Below, piece after piece: positions 1 to 12,625 of a stretch of 64,000 bases of DNA. The notes beneath the pieces are model-generated. The model was not told where the DNA came from and did not search any database. It saw only the letters and a program-made list of their open reading frames with translations. Position 1 is the stretch's first letter; the number at the start of each line of letters is the position of its first letter. The stretch is from Glycine soja (lineage: Eukaryota > Streptophyta > Magnoliopsida > Fabales > Fabaceae), in contig NC_041002.1 of NCBI RefSeq assembly GCF_004193775.1, positions 7,799,261 to 7,863,260 of the forward strand, in the 5' to 3' direction. Made by a program: the position numbers and the translations under genes.

Positions 1-2150
1 CCACACATTTCTACGCTTTCTCTTTCTCTTTAATCTGCTTTCCCTTCTTCCTTTCCCAAAATCTTTTTTTTCCCGCATATCCTCAAACCTGTCTTAGTAA
101 AATGACGATTCCAGACTCGTCAACCGTTGGATCATTGTAAACTTTTAACACGAGGTTCAAAATTTATTTTCACAAACACCCACCATTGAGATTTTGAGAA
201 AATATTTGTGGTGGAAGAAATGTTCCTCGCACTAAGCTTTCTCTTTTCCTACATACACCCAAACATGTCCCAGTAAAACTATGATCCTGAACTCGTTAAC
301 CGTTGGATCATCTTGAAATTAGTACACTATTGGGATTTGTGAAATAATGTTTTTGCATGGAGAAATTAGTCTCACACGTTGATAGTAAAATGGAGACTAC
401 AATCTTTTTTTCTTCTCTGTAACGCTTGGAAATCCTAGCAGAACAATCAAAGAAAAAACTTGAGGAGTCTCACAGAACCGCTAGAGATGTCGCTATCACT
501 ATCAGATTACACCTGTGAGTCCATTTAGAGGTAATGGATGAGTTTATCGCAATTGGGGTTATAATGAACACGTGTAAGGATCTTTAGGGGATCAAATTGA
601 GGTTTATTTTGAGATATATATTTGATTGTAATTCTTCATGTATGATTATAATCACGAGATTGTAATATTGAGATCATGAAATTGCGATTAAAATTTTGTG
701 TAAGTGATTGATTGAATATGTGATGAATTATGGGATAACATCTTCCTTTTAGATCATAATATTGTTATTGAGATTGAGTATAAATGCAAAGTTGAAGATG
801 CATTGATTTGTGAGATACACATAAACATGTGATGATGGATTGTGACGTTGTGATATGTTAAAATTGTGGACATGAAATTTGGTTGTGAATAAGTGTGTGG
901 TTAACTCTTGATGTGACAATACTTGTGTTGTGAGCTGTGAACTATACAATAATCCGACTGGTGTTTACTTTGACAAAAGTGTTTATGCGCAGTGTTAAAG
1001 GGAAAGTGTAGGATTCCTAGTTAGGAACCTAAAGTGTTAAATTATATCACAATGTGTTAAATGTGTTTGAAACACGAGTGTGAGGTCGTGGGTATAGTAT
1101 AATTCATGAGCAGTATCTGCGTGCAAAAATTGTCTTAGGGGTTGGACCTGGATCAGGAATATGATGCCCTAATGGATTCTTCGGAGTCTAGGCCTTGGGG
1201 TAAATACACTCAGTTTTAGTGTTCCTTTAAGCCTTTGTTGATCTCATATGGTTGGAGCATTCTCGCAAAATAGAGTGACCCTGACTGGTCACCTTATGAT
1301 TTTACTTAGTGAGAGTGACCTGGCATACTCATTGTGTGGTGTGTCTTGTTATGTACTTCTAAGCGCCCTAGTGTGGTTTTTCACTGACATGGTATCACAT
1401 TGCATATAGACTTGAGTTTTAGTATAATTTTTGCATAACGTCTGCTGATTATTTATTATGAAATTGATGAGTGTTATTACATCTTGACCCGAGTGTATGA
1501 TTTATGTGTAATGTGATTGGTGATTGAAAAATGAATTTTAAGTGATAAAGTGGTGATGTGACGTGGATTATATTAAGTTGAGCTATGTTATAAATACTTC
1601 TATAATTTATATTAATTATGTCTTTGTTTATTTGTATTTTTTTAGAAATGTAATAACTCATTCCCTGTGTGCTATTTGTGTTTGGATCTTGTGATGATCT
1701 CGAACCTTGTGTTCGTGGGAGCAGATGACTAGGTAGATGACTTTAAATAACCTCGTGCGAGAGGACGTTGAGACACAATGCTTTGATAGGATGTGACATT
1801 GGCGATGAGTTTTTATTTTAATTGGATGATGTTATTTTATTTTATTTTACCTCACTGATTTAACAAAATTTCTTTTGTAAACTTTGACGGCCTTGTTTTG
1901 AGCAGGATATGCTTTTAATAAGTTTTATTTGGTAATAGTGAAGTGAATGTAAATCTTTTACCTACATGAATTTATTTATTTGTATTTTTATATGTTTTAT
2001 TTATTTATATGTATGTCAGGGTAGAAAGTGTCATGGATATGTGAGTATGACAAGTTAGCAAGAGAAGAATCACAAGAAACCAAGTAAAACTAGTGCTATA
2101 CTTTTCTTCAACTATGGACAATGAGAATTTGGATAATATGTTGTATTATT
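1..2150. repeat. Unclassified retroelement-like repeat, no gene
   Basis: No open frame here looks like a protein. In 60-340 two units about 173 bp apart share a short motif of the type ACTCGT(C/T)AACCGTTGGATCAT, which I associate with LTR regions of legume Ty3-type retrotransposons. The rest is AT-rich with long TGTGA-rich runs on the plus strand. I read it as an LTR-derived remnant entering from the left edge. No terminal TG...CA pair, primer-binding site or target duplication could be fixed, so the class is not established. Confidence 0.3.
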
Positions 2151-2540
2151 AATTAACTATGGATAAAATGTTTTTCTTTCAAATTTCTCAATATTCTCTA
2201 ATTTTTGTCTAATAACATGAGACTCAACTTGAATTCAACCAATTGGATCAATTCAATTAAAAAATAAATCAAAAACTCAACCAACTCAGGATATTATACT
2301 TAATTTTCTTGAAACCCGACATGTTGACCTATATTTAGGTGTTGTTTCTCTTTAAACCCGACATCATGACTTGAACTTACCCCTAATTGGACTCCTAATT
2401 TCTATTTTTTCTCCAAAATAATGCACTTACAAGAATATTTTCTATCTTTTGTATATATTTTTTTGGGTGTTTTTTGTATTTATATTGTTATAACTATTTT
2501 TCTTTACCTTAACCCCGTGGTACATTAAGAGAAAAATATT

Positions 2541-2680
2541 TTGACTAATTCAGAGTTCAACAAGAAAGTAAGTAAAACCTGACCAATAATGATTTCTGCC
2601 AAGCATCGATCTTAAGCATTACCCGAACGATTCAATTTTAACTTTTAACATATTAACTACTTGTGTTCAATCACGTAATT
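2541..2680 (+). repeat. Dispersed repeat, copy 1 (second copy at 7050-7195)
   Basis: This stretch and 7050-7195 share a diverged block in the same orientation: GAGTTC, then AGTAAA(A/G)C(C/T)TGACC, then a TTTC(T/C)G(C/A)CAAG...ATC segment, an ATTACCCGA / ACTACCCGA segment, and an ending near TTGTG(T/C)TCAATCAC. One copy lies just downstream of the UPS stop codon and the other is inside UPS intron 1. Class unknown; it does not code. Confidence 0.5.
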
Positions 2681-2754
2681 TGTTTCAACTATTATTTTGA
2701 AAGCATAGGACACGACAAATAGTACACAATATAAAGCCAGAACAAACATTGGAG

Positions 2755-2755
<1 letters not shown>

Positions 2756-2789
<34 letters not shown>
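2756..2789. repeat. (AT)n microsatellite
   Basis: About 34 bases of alternating A and T about 220 bp beyond the UPS stop codon. A simple repeat with no sign of function. Confidence 0.95.
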
Positions 2790-2790
<1 letters not shown>

Positions 2791-4129
2791 CGTACAATTT
2801 TTCATTTTGGAAGTCCAAATATACAGAAAAATAAAAAACATAAAAGCATTTCAATAAGAATATATCAACTATGCTCCCTGCTTTATTTCTTTTTCTGCAC
2901 TCTTTTCTTAATAGATTTTTTCTTCTTCTCTTATTCACACCAATGAACAATGAGAATTTTTCTCCCTTTGCACTAGGCAATCTATAAACAACTTGTGTGT
3001 TGTCCAATTATTCCTTGGCAGTGCTGTTTCTTTGCCCTGATGATGCCATTAGCACAGCAACAGCCACTATAAACATAAACAACATACTCCCTAGCAGTAT
3101 ATATGTTCTTCTTGATGATTTCCTGTACTCTCCAAACAGAATCACGCCCCAAAAAGTGCTTACAAGTGGAAGTGCCTGTTTGATCAACACACATTATTCA
3201 AATGGTGAAATGATTCAATAATTCGTTGAACACACAGAAGTCAGATATTCATCATTTGGTGACGTTTGGCTTGGTTTTTGCTTTTCAATTACATTTATAA
3301 TAAACCAAGTGCTACCTAGTTTTAAGGTCATTTGATGCTTTGTTAATTTTATCATTTCCCTTGCAAATTCTTAAACCAGGAAACAAAGTAAAAGTAAAGT
3401 GAAATTCTGTAATTAACAGTGAAACCCTGAAAATATATCCACTAAACACCAATTTGAGAAAACATGTGTCAATAAATGACAAGTAATGACTAATGAATGC
3501 CACACTCGTTATGATTTTTTGTTTCCTTTCATACTTCATACTTGTAATAAGTATTATGTTATACAAAAAGAGTTCATGCCATGAATGTTTTTTAAGAGTT
3601 TAATGTTAATGCATTGTCAGTGTAAAGATTTTATCATACATAACAATGTTACGAAACGTAACAATCTATGATTAAATGACAACGTAAATAACCTTTACAA
3701 TATTAGTGTATTCCAATCAAATTCGTTTTTTATAATCGAAGTAATAAAACTAACCTGGACTGCATCTGCTGCTGCATATCCTGCTGCTTGACCACCCATA
3801 AATTGAAGACCATTCCCAAACCCACAAAGTAGACCAGCCAACAAGGCCCAGACTCTGCCATCTGAGTCTGCCAAATAAGCCTTAAATGATGACTTGGGTA
3901 GGTTTAGGACAGGGTGGTAGAGGAAGGTGATGTTTAGAATCATGGCAATAACAAAACAAGATATTGAAAAATAGAAGAATGCAGTATAAACTGTCAAATG
4001 GGGAACCCCTTTTTTCAAAGTATTCCATTGGTCATTTGTTGCTATGTTGAATGCTGGTGAGAACATAGAGAAGCAAAGTCCAGCAAAGAATGTTAGAGCC
4101 AATCCAATCAAAGTGCTCTTCCCAAAAAC

Positions 4130-4336
4130 CTGCAGCAAAATTCAAGTGTGAGATATAATCATTTCAGATTAAGGCCAAGGATTTGCCTAACAAGGTTGGT
4201 TAATTGAATGCATGTTTAAGTCATCATCCAATTACACATTAAATATATCATCATAAAGAGAAATTCTAGCCACACTCTCTTCTTTGATACTTTCTTTCTT
4301 ATACTCTTTGATTGGTTGAAATTTATAGTCACCTGC
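4130..4336 (-). other. Probable GC-AG intron of the UPS gene (207 bp)
   Basis: The upstream exon ends ...AGA GCT ATT AAG, followed by GCAGGTGACT. The downstream exon starts after TTTTGCTGCAG with GTT TTT GGG (VFGKS). Only a cut at AAG|GC joins the conserved RAIK to VFGK in frame. The GT four bases further on would leave one base over and break the frame. The flanks (AAG before, GT at +5/+6 after) fit the GC-donor consensus. Confidence 0.75.
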
Positions 4337-4527
4337 CTTAATAGCTCTTTTTTCCTCAAGCTCCACGAGAAAAACTGCAGTTCCTGCTTCGACATTGTCT
4401 GCAGAACTACTTCCGCTCTCGAGATCTTTTGATTTAACTACAATAATAAATATTGAGGAGGTAGAATAAGTTGACATGTTACCAAACACAATAATCTCAC
4501 ATATTGAACCACATGAGATCTTCTCAC

Positions 4528-4553
4528 CTATATCCCCCTCCTTGGAAGAGCTG
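4528..4553 (-). other. 26-nt micro-exon of the UPS gene
   Basis: Flanked by TTGCCAG acceptor and GTGAGA donor on the coding strand. It starts in phase 2 (completing the AT left by the exon ending at 5307) and ends in phase 1 (completed by TT at 4437). It encodes about nine residues (ISSSKEGDI-like) in the variable cytoplasmic loop of the transporter, between the TGDYKDGD segment and SKDLESGSS. Confidence 0.75.
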
Positions 4554-7049
4554 CTGGCAAAAAAAAGGTTGCAGATAAAATTAGCAACACTACCAAATTT
4601 AGATATCAAAAGAAGACAGCATCAAAATCCAATACAATCATTGACATAATACGTGTGCTAGGATCCAATAGCAAGGTAGGAGACTTGAGTCCCATATAGG
4701 AAGTATGTGATTCTAGTGAGGGATTTATAAGAACTTTGGCTCCTCCACTCTACAACTGCTAGCTTTTGTGGTGTGATTCTTCCCAGGTTCTTATCCATAT
4801 GATATAGCATATCTTAACCAGTTGTATGCTAATACTCCTATGAAGAACTATAAATAACCAAATCAGCACTCATTCAAGAAGCTAAAATAGCTACAGCAAC
4901 CAACTTCAATAAAATAACAATGGTATTTATGAATTCATTAAAAAAAAGGGGATAAGAAAAAAAGTCCACACATCCCTCTTGTATTGAGTTTCTTCTCATA
5001 AAATATTAATTGAGCAGGTTGTAAACTTGTTTATTCAACTGTGGCAATTTACTTCATAAATTTAGCTAATTTATATAATAGTTATTAGAGTTCCCAAAGG
5101 CATTTTCCTGATTTTGTTTCCAAATGGAGCCTAAACAAGGAAGACCATATCCCTCCCTAGAAAAAAGAGAATGAAAGAAAGCATACAGGGTCAAAAGCAA
5201 GTTGAAAACAATAATAGGGAAATCAGTGAGGGGCATTAGCCGTAAATTAACACCTATACCCAATACTCATATCTCAATATAACTGTAATAAGCAAACAAC
5301 ACATACATGTCTCCATCTTTATAATCACCGGTGAAATTGCTGAGCTTTGCTTTATTATCAGCAGCATTAGATGAATGAACAGCAGAGCCTAGAAAAACTG
5401 CAATCAAAAAGCAACCAACTCCTGGGAAAAGGATCTCAGCTTTGTTGATTTTGTCATCCAAAAAGTAATTCAAGGTTGTGCCTGTTACAATTGGAACAAA
5501 GATGGTGCTAGAATTCAGTACTGAAGCAAGCTGAAAATCATCACAGAAGTCTAAACTTATCAGTACATAGCCTATGTACACTCACATCCTTGCATGACAT
5601 GTATCCATGTCGTTGAGTGTATATTTTCTCTAGCATTCATTTTATGTGTTTTAATATTTTGTTTGCATAGTTATTTAATTATATTTGTACAGTTATTTAC
5701 CGAGCCAAATGGCGTCACACGATTTAGATAGCTAATCTCATTTAGTTGGATAAGATTTTTTTTTGGTAATCATGTTATTGGTGTAAAATATCAACTGACT
5801 TTACCAATGATTAATCTTTGTCAGTTAACTTGATTCACTAGTTACCTTTAATGAAATTTCTCCTTTCAACCACATTTTTTCTTCCACAAGGTTTGAATCT
5901 AAGACCTTTATTAAGTGGGATAAAACTTTATTTTTGTTGTTATAGTTATTGAATTATATTGGAGTGGTTATGTCATTGAATTACCTATAACAACAGTTAT
6001 GCTTGCCGTGATCACTTCAGTAACAGATAGCCCAACAAAAGCAAATGCATATTGGCTTGACAGATTCCCAAGGCTAAGGAACAGACCACCCCCCATTGCA
6101 AAAAGAACGGAGGGCCAATTATCCTGCAAGTAACAACTTAATTAAGCAGATTGATAAACCAATTGAAAGCAAAAGAAAAGAAATTACATATGAAGTTCAA
6201 AGCTAAACATTCTTATAACTGTATAGTTTCAAATATAATTAAAATTAAACTCAGTACATATTACTAGAATTTATGGGATATTGAGCAAAATACTCCAACC
6301 TTCCCTAGATTTTACTGATTGTTCCTCATGTTCCCAATAGTTTAAAAACCTACATGTACCCGCTCGCTTCACTTTTGGAAAAAGTTGAGTGTATTTATCC
6401 AAATTAGAATGAAGGAGTGTGGAAATCAGGTTCAGGCAACGAAGGAAAGAGTTTGTTAGCCTTTATTTATAGATATTTGTAAAGCATATATATTAAGAGA
6501 CTTGTTTCATGGAACCATTACCATTGATATCATTGAGAAATATATTCATAACTTTGATAAAAACAATTTTACCACAACCTGGAACCTCAAGACATTTCAT
6601 CTTCCAATATTATTCCGCTCGTGATTTTTAGATTTCTGGTATTCGGACACAACTTGTAGCTTAAATATGATAGTGACATAACATGTAACTCTTCAATCCA
6701 TTTAATTTGTCATGGTTACTTCGTTTCTAAAATCACACTTTCCAAGATATCTCCTCTGTCCCAAAATACACTGATGAAGAAAAAATAATAAATAAACTAA
6801 AGAGACTCTTAATTTTACAAAACTATCCTTATATTATCATTAATTTATGTATAGATTTTGTTGTTCACCATTAATTTTATAAGAGATATAAGTGAAAAAA
6901 ATATAATTAATGTTATATTAAAAAACTAAAATAATAATTATTTTGGGACTAATTTTTTTTTTCTTACAAGACAATTATAATGGACTAGGGAGTATCATCT
7001 ACTTCATTCAATCCATTTTTTTTGTCTTAACCTCCGGAGGAAAAGGGAC

Positions 7050-7195
7050 CTTAAATAGTCTAGAGTTCGGTTAGGAGATAAGTAAAGCTTGACCAAGAAT
7101 TATTTCCGACAAGGATCAAATTCGAGTACTACCCGATCAATTTAACTTTAATTTAAGCACATTAACAATTTTTGTGCAATCACTTCGTTTCTTCA
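7050..7195 (+). repeat. Dispersed repeat, copy 2 (in UPS intron 1)
   Basis: Partner of 2541-2680, same orientation and diverged. It lies inside the 1.5-kb first coding intron. No coding content. Confidence 0.5.
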
Positions 7196-7458
7196 ACCCA
7201 TTTAATTTGTCATGAATGCTTTTGTTTCAAAAATACACTTTCCTATATAACAACAATCATCAACTAACGAGTCACAACGCCTCTAGATGGGATCAGGATG
7301 ACTCTAACATGCTTTATAATTTTTTTTAATTACCGTATTATTGATACAGAGTATCCGATTTTGTTGATGATATATCTTAGTTGAAAAACCTAACTTAAGG
7401 AGACCAATCCAATATCACTTGGACAAACAACTTGTAGGTGATTATCTTCTTTAATCTT

Positions 7459-7587
7459 AGGGTAAAACATGTTTTCAATCTCTCAATTTTTGGTCAAAAT
7501 AAGTCTTAGTCCCTATTTTTAAGAAGGACGATGATCAAAATTATTGTTTTAAAGTATAGAGATAAAGACCAAAACATATTTTACCCT
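7459..7587. mobile_element. Small MITE in UPS intron 1
   Basis: Inverted ends AGGGTAAAACATGTTTT (left) and AGGGTAAAATATGTTTT (right, reverse complement) bound about 130 bp, with TTA next to both ends. The size and the TTA target fit a Tourist/PIF-Harbinger-type MITE; the superfamily is inference from the ends alone. Confidence 0.55.
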
Positions 7588-7756
7588 TTATTTTATGACG
7601 GTAACAACTGCAAAATTCAATGAATAATAGCCCCCCGTACCTGAGCAAGTTGAACTAAGAAATTTGGCTGATCATGAGTGCCCTTGCCTATCCCACCAAG
7701 TGTAAAAGCAATGAGTAAAGCAGACAAGAAATTGGTGATTGAGTAATCAAGGTAGG

Positions 7757-7770
7757 TATGCTGTATGCTG
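7757..7770 (-). other. 7-bp tandem duplication causing the UPS frameshift
   Basis: TATGCTG occurs twice in a row on the plus strand (CAGCATA twice on the coding strand). With one copy the coding strand reads PQHTYLDY, the family sequence, and the exon from ATG 7884 to donor 7641 is 237 nt, exactly phase 0, as the next exon (GAT AAT TGG...) requires. With two copies the frame shifts by +1 and a TGA follows at once. Confidence 0.9.
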
Positions 7771-7953
7771 AGGAAGACGACCACGCCTTTCTAACATAGT
7801 CAAAAGAGCAGGCCATGTCCCCAAGAAGAAAAGAGCCAAGAACATGCATGTTATGGCACCTCCTTTGCTCTCCACCAAATACATTTTCAACCCAGTAGTG
7901 CACAAAATGCTCTCGGAGAGTGAAGAAACCAAGGAACAAAGACCAGAGAACTC

Positions 7954-9170
7954 CTGAAAGCATTATGAATTAGTCATACTTCAGAAAATTACAAAATTAT
8001 GAGCTATAATTAAGGACCCCATAAAAATTTGTCCACACAAAAGGGGTGAGAAATTCATGCAACATGATAAAGGAGGAGGTGAATCTCTTGAAACAGATAC
8101 AAAATCAAAATCCAAAAGAAAGACAAAAGTGTACACAACTGCATATAAACTGCTTATAAATTACTTTTAATAATGGAAAACTCATTGGATAGGGGTGAAA
8201 AGGAGAAACATTATCTACACACAAACACAACCAATAAGGGTTAGATCTGGTGAAAGGGACTAGTTCCCATGACGTGGTGAATAAGGTTCAATCCTTACTG
8301 TGAAAGGTGTTTACATTTAGTGTTGACAAACAAATGCATGAGACAGGATTGCCTCCAGAAGAGGATATCTGTGATGAACCAAAAAAATCTACACAGAAAC
8401 ACATGGAAAGGAACTGAAAATAGAGATTGATTATCATAGAATCCATGATAAGTCAATGAAACCTTAATAAGTCACCTGATCCTCTTCACTGATATGAAGA
8501 AAGGGGTGACCAGCTAAAGACAAGTATATATAATTGAGTTAAAATTCAGTTTTCTTATTAACCATGAAGTACCCAAATGGGATAATAGGGGGAAAAAAAA
8601 AGGATTCATCTTCACAAAGTCAAGCATGGAGATACACATTGAATGGCAGAGAACTGAACGAATTGCAGCTACCTTGGAAGCCATAGATCAGAAACAAACA
8701 GGAAGTCAGCAATTATAAAAAGTCAAAAGATAAGAGCCTTTGTGGCAGCTAATGACCAATTAAATAAAAACCTCAGAGCCTCAAACAGTGAACAAAAACC
8801 TACCCAGTTGCTTGTAGCCACACACTAAAAGCAACAGTGGGGGCCATATGAAAAAGAAATGTTTGAACCTTTGAAGCACCAAAGTGTCCAAAACTTCCAC
8901 GCAAAATGGTTTCAAAATCTCAAAAACAGTTGGTGGTGAGAAATATCTACCTCTGCTGATCTGCATTATTGAAATTGGAAGTACTTGAATAGAGAAACAG
9001 TACGGAGAATAAAAACAAAAGAAGATAAAAAGTAAGGGAGAAAGTTTAATGAATGGTTCAGTGACACCTTCCAGTGAGAAAGGCTATAATGATGTAAACT
9101 TTGAATTGTGATTTGTATGAGTTTCACTTCATTGGAGGCAGCACCGTTCAACTGGAATCTTCACACAGGA
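7954..9170 (-). promoter_or_regulatory. Upstream region of the UPS gene (leader intron/promoter), no ORF
   Basis: A good acceptor (ATGCTTTCAG) at 7954-7963 precedes the exon that carries the ATG, so part of this stretch should be a 5'-leader intron with one or more untranslated exons further up. A donor-like CCAAG|GTAGCTG lies near 8675. I could not fix a transcription start. Open frames at 8781-9151 do not resemble known proteins. Confidence 0.35.
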
Positions 9171-9821
9171 TTCCAATTTTCTGTTGATAGTGTCAATTAG
9201 TAATTGATTATTTTAAATTGGATGAATAAGAATCTATTATTTTCAATGCTTTTTATTTTCGTAAATTCCAAAAGAGACAGATCAGCTACCAGTTAGTGCT
9301 AGGAATGATTAGAGATACTTTCTCGCCATCGTATCTTTTCGAATCTTGGATTTTAAAACATCTTATGTACTATGAATGAATGTCAATTATGGGTTTTTTT
9401 TTTATGTTAATAAGATGGCAAGTGATTAATATTGATACATGAATTCAAACATCTCATGAACTTTTTAGTGTAATTACGAAAAAGTACCTTAAATATAATT
9501 TTTCTAGAAATCTGTTATTTATTTTTCTTACCAAATAATTTTTTACTGTGCATTAGTATAAAATGCTATATTTATTATATGTAATATATAACCAAATGAA
9601 ATGATATTATTAAATATGCAAACCATTAATTATAACATATTATGTATGATTTTTCATGATAATGAAAATAGAATAGAGATTAAGTCACTCGGCTAAGTAA
9701 TTGTGTAGAAATATTACTTCTGTCAATAACCTTTTAAGCATGGTAAATTTTACTAATCAACTGTTAAATATTATGATACTATCACAATAATTATGGATAC
9801 TAAAATTTAGATACGTTATAC

Positions 9822-9824
<3 letters not shown>

Positions 9825-9876
<52 letters not shown>
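9825..9876. repeat. (TA)n microsatellite
   Basis: About 50 bases of uninterrupted alternating T and A. Confidence 0.95.
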
Positions 9877-9881
<5 letters not shown>

Positions 9882-11999
9882 TTATTTTATGAGAATTTTG
9901 ATTTTTTATAATAATTTTAAAAATCATTTTCCAAAACCTAGCATTACCTTAAACATTTTTAATTATGTTTCCCACTGAAACTTCTCTATGGGAAGGACGT
10001 AAATTCAACATTTCCATAAAGGAGAAAGTTTTTTATGGTATAAATTAAAATATTATTATTCTATCATTCCCGAAAATATTTTAGACGTACATACCAAATG
10101 TAATTATAGAAAATAGGCTATCAACAAACAAACGGTAAAATAAATAATCTTACATCATAATTCAACCATAATTTATATTATCATTATTTATAATAATTAT
10201 TTTAAAAATTATATCAATAATAATTTGTGATTTGTATGATTTATACTATTAGTGTATTATTATTGAACTCTTTTTTAAGTGTCTATCATTTTCAATTTAC
10301 TCCTATTCCAAAATAAATGTCATCCTAAATTATTTACAACAGATCAATAAAAGTTAACAAATAAATGGAAGATAGTAGTAATTTTATAAAATTAATCTTA
10401 ATATTAATATTACATTGAAAACTAAAATAAAACCTATTAAAGATATTAGTGAAAAAAATAATTAACATTATATTAAAAAATTAAATATAACACTTATTTT
10501 GAAATATATTTTTTTTTGAATGCGATATGTATTTTGATCGCTGGCTAACTAATATGACAACTTATATATGACAATTAATGTTGATTTTAGCACAAATTTA
10601 AGTGTCGGTGATTATATCGATGAAAGTCAAATTCCAGATAGAAGTTCACATGAAACATATGTGTAGAAGGCATTTTTTATGCCAATATTGATCCTAACAA
10701 CATGTCTCCTACTTTTGTGGCTGCACCCTCAATTCCATTGATCAACAAGCATAAGTTAGGGGGTTAGTAAGACGATATATGTTGTTTTTGTACGTAACAA
10801 TGTAGTACTATCTATATATCTGTAACTTCTTTTTATTACTTTTATTTACTGGTGAAACACGAAGTCCATGATACTGGGATACGTCTCACCACACTGTACA
10901 TATATCAATTGGGGTCACCTTGATCAAGAGGTACTATTTCCTGGATTAATATTGGATGTTCTTGGTAGCAAGCATGTCGAAGCTGAATTGTAAGTTGGTT
11001 TACGTTTTGGTAGCAAATGCGCGCGACGTGCATGCGCAAATATATGGCTGAGAAAATTAACATTATTCAATGACAATCCATCTATCATTTCGTGTGTTGT
11101 TGAATCTAAGCCCACAATTTTGCCAATGGGATGTCCAAATAAGGCATAAGGTACGTTTTCCATGGATGATGAGAACAATGTTGTTAAAAAAAGACAAATA
11201 AATGAGTAATTTCTAAATGGGACACTTGTGTATATATGAACATATTGTTATCTCAAGATCATAATAAATTAGCTAGACTCTGAATTTATTTGAACATGCA
11301 TAATAGTAGATACAATTCTCGAAGCTGATTTTTATGTTATTTTTCTAAGTAAATTAAATAACACGTTCTTTAAACTATATATATGACAAATATTTTAAAT
11401 TGTATATGATAATGTGAATTTCAATGTGTTTTTTAGGTACGGCGACGACTCATTAATCTCTACTTCATTTATACAAGAATTAATAAACTAAAAAATATAT
11501 AAAAGTATAATAGATAAATAATACCAAATAGAAATTAAATTTTTATAATTTCATAAATATTTACTTATACAAGTATGAGGGGTATAGTAATTTCACAAAT
11601 AAACTATATGGTTGTAATTAAAAAATAAAATAAAATATATGTATGGGAATAAGTTCAATTATATTTGGTTATCAGATTAAATCAATTATTAAAAATCAAA
11701 CTCAAAATTCAGTCTAATAAAAAATAACTAAATTTTTATTTATTTTAATGTTTACCATCTGTCAGTTTATCAATATCCTTAACTTAAAATAAGATGTGTG
11801 GATATATCCTTAAATAATTCAATATACGACTAGTTTATTTTTAAATAAAAATATATACCACATATTTAATATTTTATTAAAAAAAGATTAAAAAAATGGA
11901 ACAAATGAATATAGTCTCAAATATTTTGAATTATTTAGACTTGTAATAATACTTCATAACAAAATATTGTAAAAAAAAAATACTTCACAACGTACAAAA

Positions 12000-12625
12000 T
12001 ACAATTTTGATGCCTACATACATGATTATCAAACTCTCGAGTTAACTTGCTAACTCTTACAAGTTTACGAGTCAATTTGTCCTCTTCGACTTGACTCTTG
12101 AGTAAACTCTTTTTTAGTAGACTTTGGATAAACTCTATAAACTCTAAGTAAACTCGATAGACTCTCAAGTTTACCACCGAATCAACCAGTTAGCAAGTTA
12201 AAAAAATTAGATCAAAATGTAAGTAATTTTTTATTGTGTTTAACATTCAACATATCTTCATTTAGTGTGTTATTTTCAAATACAAAATTCTCACCTTTAA
12301 TAATATCAAACTCTTATTCTCTAATAATATCAAACTCTTGATAAGAATGATCTACTACTATAACCTCTACAAGTTATTGTCTACTAGTAATGTATTATTA
12401 CTATACTTACTATACTTTGTTATTTAAATATTCTGAACTTTATGATTTATTGTTTTGCTTTATTATATTATTAAAATGTTTAATTAATATTTATTTATAG
12501 ATATTTTGTTATTATTTTTATACAAAATAGACTCTTATGAATCTATGAGTTAAGTCTATAAGTCGAGTTTATAGAACTCTCACAAATCTGCGTAAACTCT
12601 CAAGTTTAATAATTTTGTTTGCATA
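12000..12625. repeat. ACTC-rich dispersed repeat pair
   Basis: Two blocks (about 12000-12190 and 12525-12615) are built from variants of AACTCTNNAGT and TAAACTCTCAAGTTTA, alternating between direct and inverted arrangement, separated by AT-rich sequence. It looks like the two sub-terminal parts of a non-autonomous element, but no clean termini or target duplication were found. Confidence 0.35.

Larger units (their letters stand above)
3008..7953 (-). pseudogene. UPS1-like: Ureide permease (UPS) gene, frameshifted
   Basis: UPS proteins are plasma-membrane, proton-coupled importers of allantoin, uracil and related oxo-nitrogen compounds; in nodulated legumes they move ureides out of nodules. 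Inferred exons on the minus strand: 7953-7641 (ATG at 7884), 6123-5985, 5481-5307, 4553-4528, 4437-4337, 4129-3755 and 3175-3008 (TAA). Together they would encode about 406 residues, the usual UPS length. Recognisable landmarks are YLVESKGGAI, GTWPALLTMLERRGRLPQHT, NWPSVLFAM, GLSVTEVITASITVVI, TTLNYFLDDKINKAEILFPG, GFGNGLQFMGGQAAGYAAAD and ALPLVSTFWG, with about ten hydrophobic segments. All phases agree if a 7-bp tandem duplication at 7757-7770 is discounted. As it stands the frame shifts after ...RLPQHT and stops within a few codons. So this is a null allele, a recent pseudogene or an assembly error. Family assignment is firm; the exact orthologue is not. Confidence 0.88.

Noticed and set aside
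5482..5534. In-frame upstream extension of the UPS exon (ASVLNSSTIFVPIVT) as extra coding sequence
   Set aside because: The preceding exon ends in phase 1. Using the upstream acceptor would shift the frame into a TAG, while the acceptor TGTAACAG at 5482-5489 restores the family sequence exactly.
7688..7963. 91-codon minus-strand frame over UPS exon 1 (MLSGVLWSLFLG...)
   Set aside because: A different frame of the UPS exon; it looks long because the frameshift connects it to part of the true frame.
10924..11178. 84-codon minus-strand frame as a gene
   Set aside because: No recognisable domain, no intron or promoter setting, in AT-rich intergenic DNA.
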